Assembly: GCA_944389505.1 (NCBI GenBank)
Contig: CALXMP010000007.1
Location: 1 to 64,000 of the forward strand
Direction of reading: 5' to 3'
From: an uncultured Spirochaetaceae bacterium
Lineage (GTDB): Bacteria > Spirochaetota > Spirochaetia > Sphaerochaetales > Sphaerochaetaceae
DNA: 64,000 nucleotides
Under the pieces are notes generated by a model. The model was given only the letters and a program-made list of their open reading frames with translations. It made no database searches and was not told the DNA's origin. The position numbers and the translations under genes are program-made. Every line of letters begins with the position of its first letter. The stretch's first letter is position 1. Shown here in pieces: positions 55,404-61,808 of the stretch.

Positions 55404-56674
55404 ATCACTCTCCCGGAGACAGGAACGGTGAATTCGGCAGATGTCCCTCCTCCATCTCTCTTATACAGCGCGATACTGCCTCCGGCTGCAGCAAGGAACT
55501 GGCTTGCTATTGAAAGCCCTATCCCAGAGCCGTTTATCTTTGTCGTATAGAACGGATCGAAAATCTTCGACTTATCTACATCGCGCATGCCGACGCCCCT
55601 GTCGCGTACCGCGACACGGTACATATTCCTCTCTTCCATTATAGAGCATTCGACAGGGGCATCTCCCTCTGTCGCCTCTATGGCATTCTTGAGCAGGTTC
55701 TCTACCACGGACCTCAGCCTCGCAGGATCGAACATCACATAAAGCGGTCTGGACGGTGGAGGAAGGAGGATTATCTTATGGCTGAACAGCGGTATGAGAT
55801 TCTCGATAGTGGATACTAGATCGACCTTCTCCGGAGTTCCGAGCGGATTGCGGATGAAATCCGAGACCCTGTCCGTGAGCTCGGTAAGCCTTGCTGTCTC
55901 CTGATCGATCACCATGATATCATCAAGGAGCGATGGATCGGCCTCCCTCTTTAACAGCGCAAGCTGGAGACGTATCGCAGACAGAGGGTTCTTTATCTCA
56001 TGGGTGAGCGTCCTCGCTGCCTCTCCAAGGCTTACAAGATTCTGCTGGCGCTGAAGCTTCATTCTGTATTCCCTGTTCTGTGCGGATATCTGGAGAACAA
56101 TTATATAAAGAAGCAGGATTGCAGCGACAGATATTATCGCAACAATCGTCACAAGCCGTATCCGTGACACCACAGGAACGGCATTGAATGCAAGATAGAG
56201 GATATCGGGATACTCGAGGACTCCTCCCCCGTTCCTGAAGAGATTCTCCGGAACCAGCACAGTATCGGAGACGTACCGCACGCTCTCTATCATTCCCCTT
56301 GCCTCATCATATGATGTCACATAGGAATCTGAAGCATCGGGGAATCTGGTTATGGGAAGACGCTGATACGCATCGCCCCAGGTATATAGGGCATTGCCTG
56401 TGGAGGAATAGTATCCGAAACCAAGGACATCGGGACCAAGAACTGCACTGTCAATACTCCCCTGGCTCAGGGCGAGGAACACAGAGCTGTATGCTCTTTC
56501 TACGGAGTTCTCAAGCCTTAGCCGCTCCGATGTAATGATTACGAACGAAAGGACAATCGCAAGCAGAAGCAGCGCTATAAAGCACAGCGTTATCACGGCA
56601 TTCGTCGCCAGTGTCTCATGCCGCCCTGTCAGGACATGGCTGAATCCTCTTCCTCTTCTGCCGTCTTTCTCCAA
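55400..56674 (-). CDS. Sensor histidine kinase
   Basis: 424 residues. Helices near 20-45 (LATNAVITLCFIALLLLAIVLSF region) and 170-195 (LVTIVAIISVAAILLLYIIVL) flank an extracytoplasmic sensor region of about 120 residues. The phospho-acceptor His is in TLTHEIKNPLSAIRLQL. N, G1 and G2 boxes are LLKNAIEATEG, VRDRGVGMRD and GSGIGLSIASQF. The start is TTG at 56674 behind AAGGAGG. Cognate of the overlapping NtrC-type regulator. The stimulus is unknown. Confidence 0.93.
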   Translation of the reverse strand: MEKDGRRGRGFSHVLTGRHETLATNAVITLCFIALLLLAIVLSFVIITSERLRLENSVERAYSSVFLALSQGSIDSAVLGPDVLGFGYYSSTGNALYTWGDAYQRLPITRFPDASDSYVTSYDEARGMIESVRYVSDTVLVPENLFRNGGGVLEYPDILYLAFNAVPVVSRIRLVTIVAIISVAAILLLYIIVLQISAQNREYRMKLQRQQNLVSLGEAARTLTHEIKNPLSAIRLQLALLKREADPSLLDDIMVIDQETARLTELTDRVSDFIRNPLGTPEKVDLVSTIENLIPLFSHKIILLPPPSRPLYVMFDPARLRSVVENLLKNAIEATEGDAPVECSIMEERNMYRVAVRDRGVGMRDVDKSKIFDPFYTTKINGSGIGLSIASQFLAAAGGSIALYKRDGGGTSAEFTVPVSGRVI

Positions 56675-56772
56675 ACACTTCCTCCTTCTGATGTATTATA
56701 TTGCAAAGACCAGATTGAAGGAAGAATATTAGAGAAAGGATGCCTGAACAGGTTCACCAGGCTCTCTGCAAC

Positions 56773-56788
56773 TACTTGCAAGCAAGTA
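56773..56788. promoter_or_regulatory. Palindrome TACTTGC-AA-GCAAGTA
   Basis: Perfect 7-bp inverted repeat 25 bases before the hslO start, in the divergent region with the kinase gene. Possible operator. Confidence 0.35.
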
Positions 56789-56813
56789 CGTTGTCAGATA
56801 AGCTACACACATA

Positions 56814-57743
56814 ATGATACTCCAGCCTATCACAGACAATGAACTGAAAGAGCATATAGCCTCCCTGCCTATCGATGGAAGGGAGGTTTTCCTCATGGCT
56901 GACAGCACTGTCAGGGTATCTGCGGTGCAGGCTACGGGGATGATAAACCAGATGAGGGCAAACCATGGACTCGGCATCATGGAGACCTATATCCTTGGCC
57001 AGGCATATATTGCAGGCGCGCTTCTTGCATCCACAGTCAAAGGCAATGACAGGGTGCAGCTCCAGGTCGAGTGCGGAGGGCCGGTAAAGGGACTCTCTGT
57101 CGAATCATGGGCCTCAGGTGCAGTCAGGGGCTATCTTGTAAACAACCCCATACCTATCACTAAGCCAGTGGAATCATTCGACACATCGATGCTCTATGGA
57201 CCGGGATTCCTGTCCATCACAAAGATACTCGAAGGGAGCAAGACACCGTTCACAGGCCAGATCATGATGGAATACGGGAATCTGGCGAACGACCTTGCGC
57301 TGTATTTCAGGCAGTCGGAGCAGACACCTACCCTGTTCTGCCTCTCGATAAAGTTCGATAGGCAGGGAAGAGTCTGGGGAGCTGGCGGGCTCTTCATACA
57401 GGCACTTCCGGGATGTGCCGATAGCACGCTCTCAGCACTGCAAGACAGAGCATCCTCTCTGAAGGGACTTGGAAGCGCAATCGCAGAGGGAGGAAGCATC
57501 AGGGAGTATGCAGAAGCGATGTTCGCCGATTACGGCATAAAGCATGAGGCGCACTTCCCTGTCGGATTCTCCTGTCCATGCTCAAGGGAGAACTTCAGGA
57601 CCTATCTGGCCAATATGCCGGAGAATGAGAAGGAAGCCATATCGGAAGGAAGCTTTCCGCTCGTGCTTGAGTGCTTCAACTGCGGTACGGACTACAGCTT
57701 TGAGAAACAGGAAATCGATGAAATATTCCAGGAGGGAAAATGA
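56814..57743 (+). CDS. hslO: Hsp33 redox-regulated chaperone
   Basis: 309 residues. Chaperone active when oxidised. The zinc-binding switch is intact: CPCSREN (CxC, about residue 255) and CFNCG (CxxC, about 287). GGGP..., VKGNDRVQLQVECGGPVKGLSVE and YFRQSEQTPTLFCLSIKF are family segments. No Shine-Dalgarno is seen before ATG 56814. It overlaps rlmKL by 4 bases (ATGA), so the two are co-expressed. Confidence 0.93.
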   Translation: MILQPITDNELKEHIASLPIDGREVFLMADSTVRVSAVQATGMINQMRANHGLGIMETYILGQAYIAGALLASTVKGNDRVQLQVECGGPVKGLSVESWASGAVRGYLVNNPIPITKPVESFDTSMLYGPGFLSITKILEGSKTPFTGQIMMEYGNLANDLALYFRQSEQTPTLFCLSIKFDRQGRVWGAGGLFIQALPGCADSTLSALQDRASSLKGLGSAIAEGGSIREYAEAMFADYGIKHEAHFPVGFSCPCSRENFRTYLANMPENEKEAISEGSFPLVLECFNCGTDYSFEKQEIDEIFQEGK

Positions 57744-59962
57744 TATTCTTCGCAGCATGCGCAGCCAACCAAGGAGATCTGGTAGCTGAGGAAGCAAGGA
57801 ACGCAGGATCAGAAGATGTGAGGATGACAGCATCGGGCGTAGAGTTCGAGGGGTCATTCCGGACAGGCATGAGCTTCTGCCTCAATGCACGTGTTGCATC
57901 GAGACTTCTCATGGCTCTCTACATCGACGAGGATACAAGAAGCGATGAGGAGCTCTATGAGTCCACACTCTCCCTCCCCTGGGAGGAATGGATCACTCCT
58001 GAGAAGACGCTCAAAGTCACATGCACGACACAGAGCTGTCCATGGATCAACAACAGCCATTATGCCGCACTCCGTGTAAAGGACGGAATCTGCGACAGGA
58101 TGAAGGAGAAGTTCGACGGTGTAAGACCCGATGTGGATACGGAGAATCCGGATATAACATTCCATGTCCATGTGCATGGCAATGAGGTAAGGTGGTACGC
58201 GGATTTCTCAGGAGAAGCCCTTCATATGAGAGGATACAGGCTCCCAGATCAGACAGATGCGCTTCTCAAGGAGCACCTTGCAGCAGCGCTCATTCTCCGT
58301 AGCGAATGGAAGAAGACTCTCAAGGACGACAACCCCGGTGTATTCATGGATCCGTTCTGCGGTTCCGGCACGATTGCCATCGAAGCAGCTCTCATGGCAT
58401 CCTGCACAGCACCCGGACTCATAAGAAAAAGGCCATACGCCTTCGAGCGCCTGCCAGGGTTCGATCAGGCAGAATGGGATGCGCTGAAAGCGGAAGCTGC
58501 CGCAGCAAGGCAGAAGGCTATCGATGAGAGGGATATAAGGATATATGCATCCGATGTCTCAAAGAGAGCTGTGAGGATCGCAGAGGAAGCGGCAAGGAAT
58601 GCTGGCGTTGATGGCCTTATTGATTTCTCCGTCAAGGATTTCACGAAATTCACCGAAGCAGACTGCCCTTCTGCTGTCGGATACATCGTCACCGATCCTC
58701 CATACGGCGAGCGCATGAAGGTAGATGACCTTGACAGGCTCTATTCCGGAATCGGAATAGTGCTCCAGAATGTCTTCAAAGGCTGGAGGGCAACAATCCT
58801 CACTGGGGCAAGCGACCAGCTCTCGAATATCGATATGAAGCCGGACAGGACGAACAGCCTCTACAATGGAGGGATTCTCTGCCAGGCAGCGCACTACATC
58901 ATCTATACAGATGAGGAACGCAATGCGCTTATCGAGAGGGCAAAGGAGAAGAAGAGACAGCGCCTTGAAGCTCCGCTATCAGCTGGTGCACAGATTGTCT
59001 ATGACAAGCTCATGAAGAACCTCTCAGAGCTCAGACCAAAGATGGAAGCAGAGGGTGTAACATGCTACCGCATATACGATGCGGAGATTCCTGAATATGC
59101 TGCATCAATTGATCTCTATGAGAACAAATGGATCAACCTCTCGGAGTATGCCGCTCCTGATACAGTCGATCCAAAGGTTGCAGAGGAGCATCTGAACGAG
59201 CTTGTTTACGCTACCGAGCGCGCTACCGGCGTTGATATCGAGAATATCTTCATCAAGGAAAGAAAGAGCCAGAAAGGCAAGAACCAGTACACAAGGCTTG
59301 CCACGAAGAACAGGTTCAATATCGTGAGAGAGAATGGATTGAGACTTCTTGTCAACTTCCAGGATTATCTCGATACAGGACTCTTCCTTGATCACAGACC
59401 TGTAAGGATGATGATACAGAAGATGGCAGAGGGCAAGAGATTCCTCAACCTCTTCTGCTATACAGGAAGCGCTACGCTCAATGCGATAAAGGGCGGAGCT
59501 GTATCGACTGTTTCGGTCGATGCCTCCTCGACATATCTCGATTGGGCAATCGAAAATCTGAGGATCAATGAGTACCCGACGGATATCGAGAACTTCTTCT
59601 ACAGAGATGATGTGATTGACTGGCTATGGGCAACCTATGACAGGTACGATCTGATCTTCTGCGATCCTCCGACATTCTCAAACGGCAAGGGAAGGTCATC
59701 ATCCTTCGATGTCCAGCGCGATCAGTATCAGCTGATAAGAGCTGCGGCGATGCACCTTGCACCGGGTGGAATCCTCATATTCTCCACCAATTTCCGCCGG
59801 TTCAAGCTGGATGATGAGATAAGGGAGAAGTATATCGTCGAGGACATAACAGAGGAGACCATCGGCGATGATTTCCTCGCATCGGGGAATATACACAAGT
59901 GCTATCTTATCAGGAACAAGGTTAAGGTAAGCCTTAACAAGAACAGGAAACCCAGAAGATAG
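57740..59962 (+). CDS. rlmL: Bifunctional 23S rRNA methyltransferase RlmKL
   Basis: 740 residues. Residues 1-160 contain a THUMP domain. Residues 160-390 are the RlmL N2-guanine methyltransferase (MDPFCGSGTIAIEAALMA, TDPPYGER; modifies G2445 in E. coli). The C-terminal half is RlmK (FLNLFCYTGSATLNAIKGGA, FCDPPTFSNGKG; forms m7G2069). Both active-site motifs are present, so it is bifunctional as in gammaproteobacteria. The ATG overlaps the hslO stop. A clear terminator follows. Confidence 0.94.
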   Translation: MIFFAACAANQGDLVAEEARNAGSEDVRMTASGVEFEGSFRTGMSFCLNARVASRLLMALYIDEDTRSDEELYESTLSLPWEEWITPEKTLKVTCTTQSCPWINNSHYAALRVKDGICDRMKEKFDGVRPDVDTENPDITFHVHVHGNEVRWYADFSGEALHMRGYRLPDQTDALLKEHLAAALILRSEWKKTLKDDNPGVFMDPFCGSGTIAIEAALMASCTAPGLIRKRPYAFERLPGFDQAEWDALKAEAAAARQKAIDERDIRIYASDVSKRAVRIAEEAARNAGVDGLIDFSVKDFTKFTEADCPSAVGYIVTDPPYGERMKVDDLDRLYSGIGIVLQNVFKGWRATILTGASDQLSNIDMKPDRTNSLYNGGILCQAAHYIIYTDEERNALIERAKEKKRQRLEAPLSAGAQIVYDKLMKNLSELRPKMEAEGVTCYRIYDAEIPEYAASIDLYENKWINLSEYAAPDTVDPKVAEEHLNELVYATERATGVDIENIFIKERKSQKGKNQYTRLATKNRFNIVRENGLRLLVNFQDYLDTGLFLDHRPVRMMIQKMAEGKRFLNLFCYTGSATLNAIKGGAVSTVSVDASSTYLDWAIENLRINEYPTDIENFFYRDDVIDWLWATYDRYDLIFCDPPTFSNGKGRSSSFDVQRDQYQLIRAAAMHLAPGGILIFSTNFRRFKLDDEIREKYIVEDITEETIGDDFLASGNIHKCYLIRNKVKVSLNKNRKPRR

Positions 59963-59970
59963 GAAGAATC

Positions 59971-60004
59971 GGGCATCATCTGAAAACGGTGATGCCCTTC
60001 TTTT
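59971..60004 (+). terminator. Terminator of hslO-rlmKL
   Basis: GGGCATCA/TGATGCCC 8-bp stem, extendable by two pairs, followed by TTCTTTT. It ends where the converging brnA coding sequence ends. Confidence 0.85.
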
Positions 60005-60280
60005 CTACATCTCTTTTCCGAATACAGCCTCCCTGAGGATGGAGTTGATTCTTGTCTGATATCCTCTGCCTTCGCTCTTAAGAGTTTCAAGGATATCCAC
60101 ATCTATGAGTATAGAAATCCTCTTTTTCTTGGGTACCACATCAAACCATTCGGGATGCATCTCACGTGCAGGCCTGAACTTCTGCAATTCCTCTTCGGAA
60201 AGCTGTGGCGAATCATCGTCGTAAATGATCGGCGCAGCCTCGATTTCCCTGATTCTTTTATCTGATAATCTTCTGGACAT
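60005..60280 (-). CDS. brnA: BrnA-family antitoxin, module 1
   Basis: 91 residues. The C-terminal ISILIDVDILETLKSEGRGYQTRINSILREAVFG is the ribbon-helix-helix of BrnA antitoxins, preceded by the conserved REMHPEWFDV segment. It neutralises the BrnT RNase and represses the operon. ATG at 60280 gives a 23-base overlap with brnT, matching module 2; the frame stays open to 60325 and an earlier ATG is possible. About 45% similar to the module 2 antitoxin by eye. Confidence 0.88.
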   Translation of the reverse strand: MSRRLSDKRIREIEAAPIIYDDDSPQLSEEELQKFRPAREMHPEWFDVVPKKKRISILIDVDILETLKSEGRGYQTRINSILREAVFGKEM

Positions 60281-60569
60281 TCTTTCTGTATATCTCCTTT
60301 TCCTTACCATTGCATCTTCTGGCACTTATTATCCGTATACGATCATCCCTTAGGACAAAACAGACAAAAACCAGAAGCCCTTCTCCCGTAGATCCGATAG
60401 CCAGATACCTATCCTCCTCCGAAGAATGCAGGGAATCGTAGTATGCAAGCAGGAATGGATCATCAAAGACGCTGGTAATCTCACTGAATCTGATCCGGTG
60501 TTTCCTCATGTTCTCAATGCTTTTCCTGCTGTCCCATTCGAATCTACCATCAAGTGTGGCTATCCTCAC
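60258..60569 (-). CDS. brnT: BrnT-family toxin, module 1
   Basis: 103 residues. BrnT is a RelE-fold ribonuclease. FEWDSRKSIENMRKHRIRFSEITSVFDDP and RYLAIGSTGEGLLVFVCFVLRDDRIRIISARRCNGKEKEIY match the family from end to end, including the catalytic RIISAR and Tyr region. The start is GTG at 60569 behind AGGAGGGAAGC. First gene of the module, with a promoter/operator at 60583-60619. Apparently intact. Confidence 0.9.
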   Translation of the reverse strand: MRIATLDGRFEWDSRKSIENMRKHRIRFSEITSVFDDPFLLAYYDSLHSSEEDRYLAIGSTGEGLLVFVCFVLRDDRIRIISARRCNGKEKEIYRKNVQKIIR

Positions 60570-60582
60570 GCTTCCCTCCTAA

Positions 60583-60619
60583 AATATATCACAGAATATA
60601 TATATTTCAAGATATATTC
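60583..60619 (-). promoter_or_regulatory. Promoter/operator of brnTA module 1
   Basis: Minus strand -35 TTGAAA (60605-60610), 16-base spacer, -10 TATATT (60583-60588). A perfect inverted repeat GAATATAT/ATATATTC (60594-60601, 60612-60619) is centred on the -35. BrnA binding there would block RNA polymerase. Confidence 0.6.
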
Positions 60620-60696
60620 AACTGGATATCAACCAGGATTGAATCGTCATTGAAATAATGTTCCGCATTGCTATGAATGCCTGTAAGTCTGCATGA

Positions 60697-60978
60697 AGCA
60701 TACACGGAAAATCATTTAAACAAATAGTAAGAAAAAATCTTCCAATAACAAAAGACGGAGGATTGGATTCTGGTCCGTCATACCAGTATGTCGTTGATAT
60801 TCTGAGCATATATATTATACGCTCCAAATACCCATTATTGCCAATAAAGACAGAAAATCAGTTCTACGGATTTAGGTTTCCAAAGTATGAAAATGGTGTA
60901 CCGATATGCCCTATTTCAGTGAATCCATTTGAGATTCACGGTGGGTGTAGCCAGAATTACCGAATACAGCCTCCCTGA
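60697..60978 (+). pseudogene. Possible gene remnant between the brnTA modules
   Basis: An open stretch after a TGA at 60694, reading SIHGKSFKQIVRKNLPITK and later SYQYVVDILSIYIIRSKYPL and FYGFRFPKYENGVPI. It looks like part of a real protein but has no plausible start or ribosome site. The frame continues upstream past the TGA to an ATG near 60658. Its last 68 bases overlap brnA of module 2. I recognise no family. Apart from this, the 341-base gap 60570-60910 holds only the module 1 promoter. Confidence 0.25.
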
Positions 60979-61228
60979 GAATAGTGTTTATTCTTGTCTG
61001 ATAGCCTTTTCCATCAGCACGCAGAGCTTCAAGGATATCCTTATCAATCTTTATTGTAATCTGCTGCTTAATCGGCTTGACACGAAACCATTCAGGATGA
61101 GACTCCCTGGCTAATCTTAGTTTCTTTGCCTGCTCCTCTATGATTTCAGGATTCTCATCATCTGGAACAGCATTTATTCTTGCTAGTTCTTCCAATCTTT
61201 CAGCCGATAATTTCTTTGATGCGATCAT
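60911..61228 (-). CDS. brnA: BrnA-family antitoxin, module 2
   Basis: 105 residues. ITIKIDKDILEALRADGKGYQTRINTILREAVFG is the ribbon-helix-helix and RESHPEWFRV the conserved segment before it. Compared with module 1 it has about 13 extra C-terminal residues (NSGYTHRESQMDSLK), which could be a stop lost at the junction with the remnant DNA. ATG at 61228 overlaps brnT by 29 bases; an AAGGAG lies 13 bases upstream as in module 1. Confidence 0.87.
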   Translation of the reverse strand: MIASKKLSAERLEELARINAVPDDENPEIIEEQAKKLRLARESHPEWFRVKPIKQQITIKIDKDILEALRADGKGYQTRINTILREAVFGNSGYTHRESQMDSLK

Positions 61229-61508
61229 TGTATCTTTCAATCTCCTTCTGCTGTACCAATCTGGCACTTATAATCCGGAATCTGTCATTTCGAATTGTGA
61301 ATATCACAACTATGACGATACCTGATAAACATCCAATGCCTGCATATCTATCTTCATACAACGAATGGGTGCTATCAAAAGATTCCAGCAAGCATGGATC
61401 ATCGAATACCTCCAGAATCTCTTCAAATGCAATATCATGCTTCCTCTGGTTAAGCCAGTTTTTACCATCATCCCATTCAAACCTTCCATCCTCAGATATG
61501 ATGGTCAT
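61200..61508 (-). CDS. brnT: BrnT-family toxin, module 2
   Basis: 102 residues. RFEWDDGKNWLNQRKHDIAFEEILEVFDDP, RYAGIGCLSGIVIVVIFTIRNDRFRIISARLVQQKEIERY match BrnT. The catalytic RIISAR and Glu-Tyr ending are kept. ATG at 61508 follows AAGGAGG. Diverged from module 1 (roughly half the residues differ), so the tandem is an old duplication or two separate acquisitions. Confidence 0.9.
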   Translation of the reverse strand: MTIISEDGRFEWDDGKNWLNQRKHDIAFEEILEVFDDPCLLESFDSTHSLYEDRYAGIGCLSGIVIVVIFTIRNDRFRIISARLVQQKEIERYNDRIKEIIG

Positions 61509-61521
61509 CTATTCCTCCTTT

Positions 61522-61561
61522 AGGATACATTTATAAATAATTATTAGCAAGTAATTATTTA
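61522..61561 (-). promoter_or_regulatory. Promoter/operator of brnTA module 2
   Basis: Minus strand -35 TTGCTA (61545-61550), 17-base spacer, -10 TATCCT (61522-61527). A perfect 10-bp inverted repeat TAAATAATTA/TAATTATTTA (61534-61543, 61552-61561) has the -35 as its centre. Half-site centres are 18 bases apart, as in module 1. The rest of 61562-61808 holds no recognisable gene. Confidence 0.65.
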
Positions 61562-61808
61562 CCAGTATTGATTCATTGCGCTGAATAAATAGAACTCAGA
61601 AATTGATCGACAAGAAAAGGAAGTGCCTACTGTGACGAGCAGAAACATAGAAAACAGATTGTTCTATCTGTACAGGCCTATGCAGACAGTAAAGACAACA
61701 CACATGAACACTGAAAGCTCTATTAGCTACGATTATGTTTTCCATACATAATATACGCGCTGAAGAGCCTTCTCTGCCAACTTATGGACTAAAAAAATAC
61801 GGAAATCA

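Noticed and set aside
60763-60978. 71-residue plus-strand gene
   Set aside because: It would start at a TTG one base from GGAGG and overlaps brnA; better seen as a possible remnant.
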